64,000 nt of DNA from contig NZ_CP117439.1 of assembly GCF_030687575.1 (NCBI RefSeq), positions 5,285,501 to 5,349,500 on the forward strand, in the 5' to 3' direction. Both the position numbers and the translations under genes were made by a program. This document shows positions 18,921-27,650 of this stretch, piece by piece. This DNA is from Pseudomonas sp. FP2309 (GTDB lineage: Bacteria; Pseudomonadota; Gammaproteobacteria; Pseudomonadales; Pseudomonadaceae). Below the pieces are notes generated by a model that saw only the letters and a list, made by a program, of their open reading frames with translations, did no database searches and was not told the DNA's origin. Numbering within the stretch: the first letter of the stretch is position 1; each line of letters starts with the position of its first letter.

Positions 18921-20762
18921 ATGCCAGATTACCGCTCGAAAACATCCACCCACGGCCGCAACATGGCCGGCGCGCGCGCACTGTGGCGTGCCACGGGGAT
19001 GAAGGATGACGACTTCAAGAAGCCGATCATCGCGATTGCCAACTCGTTCACCCAGTTCGTACCGGGCCACGTCCACCTCAAGGACCTGGGCCAACTGGTC
19101 GCCCGCGAAATCGAACGCGCCGGCGGCGTGGCCAAGGAATTCAACACCATCGCCGTGGACGACGGCATCGCCATGGGCCATGACGGCATGCTGTATTCCC
19201 TGCCGAGCCGCGAGATCATCGCCGACTCCGTGGAATACATGGTCAATGCCCACTGCGCCGACGCCATCGTGTGCATCTCCAACTGCGACAAGATCACCCC
19301 CGGCATGCTGATGGCCGCCCTGCGCCTGAACATTCCGGTGATCTTCGTCTCCGGCGGCCCGATGGAAGCCGGCAAGACCAAATTGGCCAGCCACGGCCTC
19401 GATCTGGTCGACGCCATGGTCATCGCCGCCGATTCCAGCGCATCTGACGAGAAGGTCGCGGAATACGAGCGCAGTGCCTGCCCGACCTGCGGTTCGTGCT
19501 CCGGCATGTTCACCGCCAACTCGATGAACTGCCTGGTGGAAGCCTTAGGGCTGGCCTTGCCGGGCAACGGTTCGACACTGGCCACCCACAGCGACCGCGA
19601 GCAGCTGTTCCTGCAGGCCGGCCGTACCATCGTCGAGCTGTGCAAGCGTTACTACACCGAGAACGATGAGTCGGTGCTGCCGCGCAACATCGCCAACTTC
19701 AAGGCGTTCGAAAACGCCATGACCCTGGACATCGCCATGGGCGGTTCCACCAACACCATCCTGCACTTGCTGGCCGCGGCCCAGGAAGCCGAGATCGATT
19801 TCGACCTGCGCGACATCGACCGCCTGTCCCGTCACGTGCCGCAACTGTGCAAAGTCGCGCCGAACATCCAGAAGTACCACATGGAAGACGTGCACCGCGC
19901 CGGCGGGATCTTCTCGATCCTCGGCTCCCTGGCCCGTGGCGGCCTGCTGCACACCGACCTGCCGACCGTGCACAGCAAGTCCCTGGCCGAAGGCATCGCC
20001 AAGTGGGACATCACCCAGACCGACGACGAAGCCGTGCATACCTTCTTCAAGGCCGGCCCGGCGGGCATCCCGACCCAGACCGCGTTCAGCCAGTCGACCC
20101 GTTGGGACACCCTGGACGCCGACCGTGAAAACGGCTGCATCCGCAGTGTCGAACACGCCTACTCCAAGGAAGGCGGTCTGGCCGTGCTGTACGGCAACAT
20201 CGCCCTCGACGGCTGCGTGGTCAAAACCGCCGGTGTGGATGAGTCCATCCACGTCTTCGAAGGCCGCGCCAAGATCTACGAAAGCCAGGACAGCTCGGTC
20301 CGCGGCATCCTCGCTGACGAAGTGAAGGAAGGCGACATCGTGATCATCCGCTACGAAGGCCCGAAAGGCGGCCCGGGTATGCAGGAGATGCTGTACCCCA
20401 CGTCATACCTCAAGTCCAAAGGCCTGGGCAAAGCCTGCGCGCTGCTCACCGACGGCCGTTTCTCCGGCGGCACCTCGGGCCTGTCCATCGGCCACGCCTC
20501 GCCGGAAGCGGCCGCCGGCGGCGCGATTGGCCTGGTGCAGGATGGCGACAAGGTGTTGATCGACATTCCGAACCGCTCGATCAACCTGTTGATCAGCGAT
20601 GAAGAACTGGCGGCACGCCGGGTCGAGCAGGACAAGAAAGGCTGGAAGCCGGTTGAGAAACGGCCACGTAAAGTGACCACGGCGCTGAAGGCTTACGCGC
20701 TGCTGGCCACCAGTGCCGACAAGGGCGCCGTGCGCAACAAAGCAATGCTCGACGGCCTGTAA
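18921..20762 (+). CDS. ilvD: Dihydroxy-acid dehydratase
   Basis: Iron-sulfur enzyme that dehydrates 2,3-dihydroxy-isovalerate and -methylvalerate in valine and isoleucine synthesis. At 613 residues it is the full-length E. coli-like form. Cluster-binding and active-site motifs are present: [29 protein letters not shown] and, in the C-terminal half, [12 protein letters not shown] and TDGRFSGG. The start has CCGGAG 6-7 nt upstream. A strong terminator follows. Confidence 0.98.
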   Translation: MPDYRSKTSTHGRNMAGARALWRATGMKDDDFKKPIIAIANSFTQFVPGHVHLKDLGQLVAREIERAGGVAKEFNTIAVDDGIAMGHDGMLYSLPSREIIADSVEYMVNAHCADAIVCISNCDKITPGMLMAALRLNIPVIFVSGGPMEAGKTKLASHGLDLVDAMVIAADSSASDEKVAEYERSACPTCGSCSGMFTANSMNCLVEALGLALPGNGSTLATHSDREQLFLQAGRTIVELCKRYYTENDESVLPRNIANFKAFENAMTLDIAMGGSTNTILHLLAAAQEAEIDFDLRDIDRLSRHVPQLCKVAPNIQKYHMEDVHRAGGIFSILGSLARGGLLHTDLPTVHSKSLAEGIAKWDITQTDDEAVHTFFKAGPAGIPTQTAFSQSTRWDTLDADRENGCIRSVEHAYSKEGGLAVLYGNIALDGCVVKTAGVDESIHVFEGRAKIYESQDSSVRGILADEVKEGDIVIIRYEGPKGGPGMQEMLYPTSYLKSKGLGKACALLTDGRFSGGTSGLSIGHASPEAAAGGAIGLVQDGDKVLIDIPNRSINLLISDEELAARRVEQDKKGWKPVEKRPRKVTTALKAYALLATSADKGAVRNKAMLDGL

Positions 20763-20775
20763 GCCCCGCGCATAA

Positions 20776-20806
20776 AAATGCCCCGCACAGTGCGGGGCAT
20801 TTTTTT
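20776..20806. terminator. Strong intrinsic terminator after ilvD
   Basis: AAATGCCCCGCA-cag-TGCGGGGCATTT with a T-run of seven bases. It could serve ilvD and, in reverse, the convergent phosphatase gene because an A-run lies on the other side. Confidence 0.92.
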
Positions 20807-20892
20807 GCCTGGAGAAAACCCAGGAACAAGGAAGATCAAACGGTGGGAGGGGGTTGGCCCCGGTATAAACCGGGCACATGGTTGACAGGCGG

Positions 20893-21954
20893 TTACTGGA
20901 TTTCTTCAGGTTTGACGATCACCCAGTTCTTGTCCGCCGTCACCGGCAACCCTTCCTTGGCCTGCGCCGCCGCGTGCTTGGCCATCATGCCGTTGAGCTG
21001 GGTCATGTACTTGTCTTTGCGGTTGATCCACAGGTGGATGCCGCCCTTGGCCACGTCCACATCATGGAACAGCATGTAGCCGTCACTGGTGGGCGTATCG
21101 CCGCCGACGATCACCGGTTTTTTCCATTCGTCGATGTAGGTAAGGATTGCGGCGTGCTTGCCGGCCATCCAGGTCGCAGGCGTCCACAGGTACGGCGTGA
21201 GTTCCAGGCCGAGGTTGGCCTTTTCGTCATACTTGCCGGCAGCGATCTGTTTGCGTGCGGTGGTCAGCTCGCCGGTCTGGCGATCCTTGAGCAACGTGGT
21301 CACACCGATGACATTCTGGGGTTTGACGTTGTAACCGTACTTCGGATCGGCCGCGACCATGCGCACCAACTCTTCCGAGGCGGCGGTCATCACGTACACC
21401 TCAATGCCGTTTTCCATTAACTTGTTGTACAGCTCGGCCTGACCGGTGAAGACTTTCGGCGGTTGCACCTCGGACTTTTTCACCGCGTCGCCTTCGAAAT
21501 AGGTGACCGGAACGGGCTTGCCGGAGGCCATCAGCTCATCGACCTGGACCTTGAGTTCCTTGAGGGTAAAGCCGGAAAACACCTGGGCGACCCACGGGTA
21601 GCAGACCATGTCGTCCACTTCGCACAGGCGATAGTAGTAACTGAACAGGCTCTCTTTATGCTCGGCGGTGTCTTTGAACGGCATCAGTTTGAGCGACGGA
21701 TCGAGGCTGTCGCGGGTGATCAGGCCCTTGTTTTCCATGTAGGGCAGCAGGGACTCTTCGAGGTCGTAACGGTAGCTGGTGTTGTCCATGTCGAACACCG
21801 CGTAATTACCCTTGTTGGCGTTGGCGGCGATCATGTCGTTGAGCTGTTTGGCGGCAGGCGCTGGCCAGTGTTTCAACTCGGTGGCGGCAAACACCTGGCT
21901 GGCGAGCCCCAGGCAAAGTGCGGCGGATACCAGTAGTTTCGGCGCGAGCTTCAT
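20893..21954 (-). CDS. pchP: Periplasmic phosphorylcholine phosphatase (HAD superfamily)
   Basis: A 353-residue HAD-fold phosphatase with a Sec signal peptide (about 1-23, ending SQVFA). Motif I is FDMDNTSYRYD, with the family-specific longer sequence ESLLPYMENKGL after it, and motif IV is VGGDTPTSDGYML. This matches PchP of Pseudomonas, which releases choline from phosphorylcholine produced by haemolytic phospholipase C and is induced by choline or carnitine. The gene is convergent with ilvD and stands alone. Confidence 0.85.
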   Translation of the reverse strand: MKLAPKLLVSAALCLGLASQVFAATELKHWPAPAAKQLNDMIAANANKGNYAVFDMDNTSYRYDLEESLLPYMENKGLITRDSLDPSLKLMPFKDTAEHKESLFSYYYRLCEVDDMVCYPWVAQVFSGFTLKELKVQVDELMASGKPVPVTYFEGDAVKKSEVQPPKVFTGQAELYNKLMENGIEVYVMTAASEELVRMVAADPKYGYNVKPQNVIGVTTLLKDRQTGELTTARKQIAAGKYDEKANLGLELTPYLWTPATWMAGKHAAILTYIDEWKKPVIVGGDTPTSDGYMLFHDVDVAKGGIHLWINRKDKYMTQLNGMMAKHAAAQAKEGLPVTADKNWVIVKPEEIQ

Positions 21955-22196
21955 AGGCGGTGTCTCCCTGAGTGAAAGACATCGACGCTAACAAATCCCT
22001 GTGACAGTTCCCATGTCGAGCACGACCGTGCGCGTCCTGATCCCGCCAGCGACATACGCCTGAGCGTCACCGGCTTATTCCAAAAACGACACTTGCCATT
22101 CCATAACGATATTAAATCATTATATTTCAAGCTGTTAGGCTTCCCGGTTCGCAATCGCAGGCTCACGCGATTGGCTGCCTTCTCAACGGAGCTCTA
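21955..22196. promoter_or_regulatory. Divergent promoter region between pchP and tcyP
   Basis: A 242-bp divergent space. An AT-rich block (CGATATTAAATCATTATATTTCAAG, in two parts 22106-22120 and 22121-22130) lies about 70 bp before tcyP and is a likely promoter or activator site. No specific operator could be assigned by eye. Confidence 0.4.
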
Positions 22197-23588
22197 ATGA
22201 ATCTGCCCCTGATTCTCAACTTATTGGTGTTCTTGGCCCTGTTATCGGGCCTGGCACAGACGCGTCGTACTCACTGGAGCCTGGCCAAAAAGGTCCTGCT
22301 CGCGCTGGTCCTCGGCGTGGCGTTCGGTGTGGCGCTGCACAGTATCTACGGGGCCGGCAACCCGGTGCTCAAGGCCTCTATCGGCTGGTTCGACCTGGTC
22401 GGCAATGGCTACGTGCAACTGCTGCAAATGATCGTGATCCCGTTGGTATTCGCTTCGATCCTCAGCGCAGTGGCGCGCCTGCATAACGCAGCGTCCCTGG
22501 GCAAGATCAGCGTCCTGACCATCGGCACGCTGCTGTTCACCACCGCCATTGCGGCGCTGATCGGCATCGCCCTGACCAACCTGTTCGGCCTGACCGCCGA
22601 AGGTCTGGTGGCCGGCACCCAGGAAATGGCGCGCCTGCAAGTGATCCAAAGTGATTACGCAGGCAAGGTCGCCGACCTGAATATCCCGCAACTGCTGCTC
22701 TCGTTCGTGCCGGCCAACCCGTTTGCCGACCTGGCTCGGGCCAAACCGACGTCGATCATCAGCGTGGTGATTTTCGCCGCTTTCCTGGGCGTTGCCGCAT
22801 TGCAACTGCTCAAGGACGACGTGGAAAAAGGCCAGAAAGTGCTCAACGCCATCGACACCCTGCAAGCCTGGGTGATGCGCCTGGTGCGCCTGGTGATGAA
22901 GCTGACCCCGTACGGCGTACTGGCGCTGATGACCAAGGTCGTCGCCAGCTCCAACCTGCAAGACATCATCAAGCTCGGCAGTTTTGTGCTGGTGTCGTAC
23001 CTGGCCCTGGGCCTGATGTTCGTGGTGCACGGCCTGCTGCTGTCGCTGGCCGGGGTCAACCCGTTGCGGTTTTTCCGCAAGGTGTGGCCGGTGCTGACCT
23101 TTGCCTTCACCAGCCGCTCCAGCGCGGCGACGATCCCGCTGAGCATCGAAGCCCAGACCCGTCGCCTGGGCATCCCGCAATCCATCGCCGGTTTCGCCGC
23201 CTCGTTTGGCGCCACCATTGGCCAGAATGGCTGCGCCGGGCTCTACCCTGCGATGTTGGCGGTGATGGTGGCGCCGACCGTGGGCATCAACCCGCTGGAC
23301 CCGCTGTGGATCGCGACCCTGGTGGCGATTGTGACCCTGAGTTCGGCCGGTGTGGCCGGCGTGGGCGGCGGCGCGACCTTTGCCGCACTGATCGTGCTAC
23401 CGGCCATGGGGTTGCCGGTGTCATTGGTGGCGCTGCTGATTTCCGTGGAGCCGCTGATCGACATGGGCCGCACAGCGTTGAACGTGAACGGTTCAATGAC
23501 GGCCGGGGCGATTACCAGCCAGATCATGGGCCAGACGGACAAGACGCTGTTGGAGGCCGAAGAGCACGCGGAATTAGCGCAGGCCTGA
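22197..23588 (+). CDS. tcyP: L-cystine transporter, dicarboxylate/amino acid:cation symporter family
   Basis: Secondary transporter of 463 residues, YdjN/TcyP type, which imports L-cystine with cations. About 10 hydrophobic segments are seen. The C-terminal half carries the family signatures [30 protein letters not shown] and a long reentrant region ending NVNGSMTAG. The start has GGAGCTCTA before ATG. A REPIN follows directly after the stop codon. Confidence 0.87.
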   Translation: MNLPLILNLLVFLALLSGLAQTRRTHWSLAKKVLLALVLGVAFGVALHSIYGAGNPVLKASIGWFDLVGNGYVQLLQMIVIPLVFASILSAVARLHNAASLGKISVLTIGTLLFTTAIAALIGIALTNLFGLTAEGLVAGTQEMARLQVIQSDYAGKVADLNIPQLLLSFVPANPFADLARAKPTSIISVVIFAAFLGVAALQLLKDDVEKGQKVLNAIDTLQAWVMRLVRLVMKLTPYGVLALMTKVVASSNLQDIIKLGSFVLVSYLALGLMFVVHGLLLSLAGVNPLRFFRKVWPVLTFAFTSRSSAATIPLSIEAQTRRLGIPQSIAGFAASFGATIGQNGCAGLYPAMLAVMVAPTVGINPLDPLWIATLVAIVTLSSAGVAGVGGGATFAALIVLPAMGLPVSLVALLISVEPLIDMGRTALNVNGSMTAGAITSQIMGQTDKTLLEAEEHAELAQA

Positions 23589-23589
23589 T

Positions 23590-23685
23590 GGACCGCTATC
23601 GGGGGCAAGCCCGCTCCTCCATTCGACCCCATTCCCATGTTGGAACTCGGTCAAAATGTGGGAGCGGGCTTGCTCGCGAAGAGGG
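23590..23685. repeat. REPIN: two inverted REP sequences between tcyP and the effector locus
   Basis: The left REP (CTATCGGGGGCAAGCCCGCT, 23597-23616) and the right REP (GAGCGGGCTTGCTCGCGAAG, 23663-23682) face each other about 45 bp apart. This is the doublet form spread by RAYT transposases. No RAYT gene is in the window. It marks the left border of the accessory effector/immunity segment. Confidence 0.75.
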
Positions 23686-23793
23686 TGACAGCTGTACGCA
23701 GGTTCGCAGACCGATTACCAAAGAACCCGGCATACCCGAAGATATCCCGCGCCCAATCAACGCCAGCCTCGACTTCTGCCTGGAGCGCCACAG

Positions 23794-25106
23794 GTGAGGC
23801 GCTACAACATCATGACGGGCGCGAAGACCACCGCAGGCGGCGAAGTGATCAGCGGCATGGAGCGAACCAGTTTCAACGGCCAAATGATCGCCAGGGAGGG
23901 TGACCGGGTTGCGTGTCCGGCATGCAGTACTGAAGGCGTCATTGAGCTTGCCGGCCCTCGCCTGCGCGAATTATGGGGCGGCAAACAAGCGGCGCTGGAG
24001 GGTGATCTCTGCAGGTGTAAATGCGTTCCACCGCCGGAGCTGATCGCCAATCAGCGCTTTGAACGAGCCCTGAACACGCCAGAAATTTTGGCACCACGGC
24101 CGTCATGGCTTCGACCGGTACGGCGGGCGTTGTCGGGAGGATCGCAGGAACGCTCGGCAGCGACCTGGGTGCCTGGGCCGTACGCGGCGGGCTGGCAGGA
24201 GCCAGTGCAGCACTCAATGTCATGCTGCTGGCTTTCTGGCCACGGGATATCGGTGATTCAACGTTATATACCCCGGAACAACTGGCAGGAATGCGCTCGG
24301 CCAGTACACGGGTGCGGTTTCAGTTTCGCCAGGATGAGTCAGGTGAGCTGCGTGTTTACGGCATACATACCAAGGCTGACAGTGGCGCTGATCGTGTACC
24401 CGTTGCGCAAGCTAGATGGAATACGGACAAAAGCGCGATGGTGGCCGTGCTGGATGGCATCAGCATTACCTGGACGCCAAATAAAGGGCCGGTGGTCAGT
24501 GCGCCGAGCCCGTATCCAGGCACATCGGAGCGCCTGGATAATTTGTTCGTGCATCCGGTTGCCGTGGGGCAGGATTCGGCAATCAGTCACTACCCTGGGC
24601 GCGAAGCTGAGGATGTTACCTGGCAGGATGCGATCATTTCGTTTCCGGCTGATTCGGGTTTGCCGCCGTTGTATTTGGTGTTTGCCAAGCCTGCGGTGAG
24701 TCCGCTTGAGGTGGGGGTTTATGGTGATCTCAGCGCGCGAAGCCGGGGGGACGGTTTAGACATTGATCATATTCCGTCACGAAAGGTGCTTGAGGCCAGT
24801 TTGAAGGCCACGTTCCCTGGTATTACCGAGCAGGAGGTTCAGATATACCTGAGGCAAGCCTCTGCGATAGCGATTCCCGCTCGGGTGCATCAAAAATTCA
24901 GCGAGACTTACGGTGGGCGCAATACCAAGGCGAAACAAGCTCATGACGTTTTCAATTTACGAGCCGCCACGGATCGGAACTTTAATGCAATCAAGCCGGG
25001 TTTGTTGGAAGAGGGCTATAGCGAGTTAAAAATCGAAGCAGCCCGTGAGCAATTGCACAAACTCAATCAGGAACAGGGTGGTACTAATGGACGGCAGAAC
25101 CATTGA
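23794..25106 (+). pseudogene. PAAR / S-type pyocin / nuclease effector, interrupted by a -1 frameshift
   Basis: A bacterial-competition toxin. The N-terminal part (GTG start 23794, beginning MRRYNIMTG) is a PAAR domain with RTSFNGQMIAREGDRVACPAC and a Cys cluster (CRCKC). It probably sits on the tip of a type VI secretion spike. Reading is lost near 24070: the frame must change by one base so that ANQRFERA continues as EHARNFGTTAVMAS. An extra C in the CCC run at 24068-24070 would restore one open frame of about 437 codons. The second part (24072-25106) holds an S-type pyocin domain (about 24300-24720) and a C-terminal region with DGLDIDHIPSRK and VHQKFSETYGGRN, which looks like an HNH/ENDO VII-type nuclease. 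The downstream frame has no good start of its own (ATG 24105 lacks a Shine-Dalgarno). A sequencing error cannot be excluded. Confidence 0.72.
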
Positions 25107-25560
25107 AAAATGGATTAAAAACCTTGGGCGCCATCATGACGTCTTGGTCGCTGAAGGTACCGTACCCAGTCAGCCTTTAAGCGAGCTTTACCAAGGGCGT
25201 GACTCGTTAACGTTAAAGCCTGGTGCGGGACTTGAGTTGAGCTTTTCGGCGCAGACAAAAAATCTGGAAACTCTTCACATTATCCTGCTTGAGACTATGA
25301 AGGGGATGACGTCATACGCCGGAGAGCTACCCAAACCATTTTCACTGGTGAGGAATCAATCTGGTGTGCGGGCCGCTTTCGGAGCGCCGCTGGAGTCAAG
25401 GGGAATGACGAAATTGCCCTTGAATACGGCGATTGGGGGTTGGGATTCTTATCGGCTAGACTCGCAAACTCATCCAAACGCCAAACTGATTTTTACCTAT
25501 GCAGAAAATCTTCAGATCAAGACACTGACGTTTACCCTGCTTGATCCTGGATCACGATGA
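25087..25560 (+). CDS. Putative immunity protein for the PAAR/pyocin effector (DUF6392-like)
   Basis: A 157-residue cytosolic protein with no signal peptide. Its ATG (25087) lies inside the last 20 bases of the effector gene, with GGGTGG upstream, so the two were made to be translated together. It resembles the DUF6392 group (opening IEKWIKNLGRHHDVL, then a PGAGLELSF strand), whose members sit next to pyocin-like toxins; this family call is from memory. Base composition is visibly lower in GC than the flanking core genes. It remains intact although the toxin frame is broken. Confidence 0.62.
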   Translation: MDGRTIEKWIKNLGRHHDVLVAEGTVPSQPLSELYQGRDSLTLKPGAGLELSFSAQTKNLETLHIILLETMKGMTSYAGELPKPFSLVRNQSGVRAAFGAPLESRGMTKLPLNTAIGGWDSYRLDSQTHPNAKLIFTYAENLQIKTLTFTLLDPGSR

Positions 25561-25688
25561 GTGGATGCCGTTAAAACTCATTGTTTAGTAGGAGGTTCGG
25601 GGCGAACTTATGACGAGTTTATTGTCGAGAGCCTACTTCGTGCCGGATCGATAAAACCACACGCTCCCCGCTCCGAGCGGGGACGATC
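25561..25688. other. Intergenic right border of effector locus with hairpin after folA
   Basis: Contains the hairpin CCCCGCT-ccg-AGCGGGG (25666-25682), placed to terminate folA transcription in the minus direction (a TTTT lies on its 3' side there). The hairpin with its flank GACGATC resembles one arm of the long inverted repeat at 41926-42036. No gene is supported in the remaining bases. Confidence 0.5.
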
Positions 25689-26201
25689 TTAGCCGCGTTC
25701 CCACACCTCAAAGCTGTATGCCGGCTTATCACCTTCGCCGGGATTCGGCAGATTGGAAACCAGCTTCCACTGCTGCGCATCAAACGCCGGAAACCAAGCA
25801 TCCCCTTCCGGGCTCAGCGCCACGCGCGTCAAATACAGGCGATCCGCGTGTTCCAGGCCCTGCGCATACAACTGCGCGCCGCCAATCAGCATCAGCTCAT
25901 CCACGCCCTGCTCCAGCGCCCAGGCTTGAGCCCGTGCCACGGCGGCTTCAAGCGACGGAAAAACTTCCGCACCTTCCAGCACCAGGTTGGTCTGACGGCT
26001 GACCACCAGGTTCAAGCGCCCCGGCAGCGGTCGGCCCAGGGAGTCCCAGGTCTTGCGCCCCATGATGATGGGCTTGCCCAGCGTGGTGGCCTTGAAATAT
26101 TTGAAATCCCCTGGCAAGTGCCAGGGCATGCTGTTGTCGACGCCGATCACGCGGTTTTCACCGAGGGCTGCGATCAGGCTTAAAGGGAGAGTTTTTTTCA
26201 T
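25689..26201 (-). CDS. folA: Dihydrofolate reductase
   Basis: Reduces dihydrofolate to tetrahydrofolate with NADPH. It has 170 residues, with the signature VIGVDNSMPWHLPGDFKYFK (active-site Asp in PGD), the NADPH-binding MGRKTWDSLG and GGAQLYAQ. Its partner thyA lies about 12 kb away in this window. The start at 26201 begins MKKTLPLSLIAALGENR. Confidence 0.97.
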   Translation of the reverse strand: MKKTLPLSLIAALGENRVIGVDNSMPWHLPGDFKYFKATTLGKPIIMGRKTWDSLGRPLPGRLNLVVSRQTNLVLEGAEVFPSLEAAVARAQAWALEQGVDELMLIGGAQLYAQGLEHADRLYLTRVALSPEGDAWFPAFDAQQWKLVSNLPNPGEGDKPAYSFEVWERG

Positions 26202-26270
26202 GGCGACGAGAATACCAGAGCCGCGACCCAGCGGTTATGCTCCAGGCTCACTGACACGACAGGACGGCGC

Positions 26271-27650
26271 GTGACTGTACTGACTCCTCTGCAAAAACTC
26301 TGGCTGACGGAAACCGTGCGCTTGCGTGAAGAACACGCCGGCGCCCTGGACGACCTGGAAGCCAACCGGCTGGCCCGCACCGCGGGCGGCGACCTGCCGA
26401 CGCGCATCCAGCAGCGCGCGTTGCACCTGGCCGAGCGCGATGGCCTCACCCCCGCCCTCACCCGTTGGCTGCAAGGCGCGCGCCTGGCGCTGGTGCTGCT
26501 GGCGATAGTCGCGATCATCAGCGGTGCCGGGCTGGCATTTGCCGCGCTGGGCAACGGTTTAACCCCCGTAAATGTGTTCTGGGCCCTGGGCAGCCTGCTC
26601 GGCGTGAACCTGATCCTGCTGCTCAGTTGGGCCCTGGGCCTGCTGTTTGCCGGCGAGCACGGCGCCAGCCTCGGCCGCCTGTGGTTGTGGCTCAGCGAAA
26701 AACTCGCCCGCGACGCCAAGGCCGCTCAACTGGCGCCCGCGCTGTTACTGCTGCTGCAACGGCAAAAGCTCAATCGCTGGGCCGTGGGCGTGCTGGTCAA
26801 TGGCCTGTGGTTGCTGGCGCTTCTCAGCGCCCTGGTCATTGTGCTGACACTGCTCGCCACCCGGCGCTACGGCTTTGTGTGGGAAACCACCATTCTCGGA
26901 GCCGATACGTTTGTCGCCGCCACCCAGGCCCTCGGCAGTCTGCCGGCCTTGCTCGGGTTTAACGTGCCGAGCGTCGAGATGATCCGCGCCAGCGGTGACG
27001 CCGCGCTCACTGTCGAAAGCGCCCGCCAGGCCTGGGCCGCCTGGCTGGTCGGAGTGCTGCTGGTCTACGGCGTGCTGCCGCGCTTGATCCTCGCCCTGCT
27101 ATGCCTGTGGCGCTGGCACCGCGGGCGCGCCGCCTTGCACCTGGACCTCAACCTGCCCGGCTACGCGCAACTGCGCGAACGCCTGATGCCGAGCAGCGAA
27201 CGCCTGGGGGTCAACGACGCCGCGCCCGAACAGTTACACCACGCCACGGCAGGCGTGAGTGAGTTGGACAGCGACGGTGCGCTGCTGGTGGCCATCGAAC
27301 TGGACGACACACACACCTGGCCACCGAAACTGCCGGCCAACGTCAAAAATGCCGGCATCCTCGACAGCCGCGAATCGCGCCACAAACTGCTGGATCAGCT
27401 CACCCGCTTCCCGCCCGCCCGCCTGGCCATTGCCTGCGACCCTCGCCGCTCGCCCGACCGTGGCAGCCTGGCGTTGATCGCCGAGCTGGCACGCAGCGCC
27501 ACGGCCACCCGTGTCTGGTTGCTGCAAGCCCCACCGGGCCAGGCACTGGACGCCGCGCGCCTGGGCGATTGGCACACCGCGCTGCAACAGTTGGAACTGC
27601 CGTTCGCCGACTGCGCGCCGCTCAATTGGCTGGAGACCGGCCATGACTAA
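26271..27650 (+). CDS. DUF2868 membrane protein
   Basis: A 459-residue integral membrane protein of unknown function, with a GTG start preceded by AGGACGGC. Hydrophobic helices occur near residues 70-95, 102-128, 170-200 and 250-280; the last 170 residues are soluble and include a mixed alpha/beta region. Its stop codon overlaps the start of the next gene, a DUF3482 GTPase. The two families are commonly found side by side in Pseudomonas. The order points to a membrane-bound GTPase complex, but the process is unknown. Confidence 0.8.
   Translation: MTVLTPLQKLWLTETVRLREEHAGALDDLEANRLARTAGGDLPTRIQQRALHLAERDGLTPALTRWLQGARLALVLLAIVAIISGAGLAFAALGNGLTPVNVFWALGSLLGVNLILLLSWALGLLFAGEHGASLGRLWLWLSEKLARDAKAAQLAPALLLLLQRQKLNRWAVGVLVNGLWLLALLSALVIVLTLLATRRYGFVWETTILGADTFVAATQALGSLPALLGFNVPSVEMIRASGDAALTVESARQAWAAWLVGVLLVYGVLPRLILALLCLWRWHRGRAALHLDLNLPGYAQLRERLMPSSERLGVNDAAPEQLHHATAGVSELDSDGALLVAIELDDTHTWPPKLPANVKNAGILDSRESRHKLLDQLTRFPPARLAIACDPRRSPDRGSLALIAELARSATATRVWLLQAPPGQALDAARLGDWHTALQQLELPFADCAPLNWLETGHD

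Noticed and set aside
23685..23710. Possible LexA box upstream of the effector (CTGTACGC...GCAG)
   Set aside because: The CTG and CAG halves are 12 bases apart, not the 10 of a LexA box, and the central sequence does not fit; no SOS control can be claimed.
23794..24699. The 301-codon frame that continues the PAAR start straight through
   Set aside because: After about residue 92 the reading is Ser/Arg/Trp-rich nonsense, while the true toxin sequence continues in another frame; it is a read-through of a frameshift.
25610..25654. Fourteen-codon ORF after the immunity gene
   Set aside because: The GGAGG is 13-14 nt away, it is short with no feature, and it may just be a leftover; no support for a gene.
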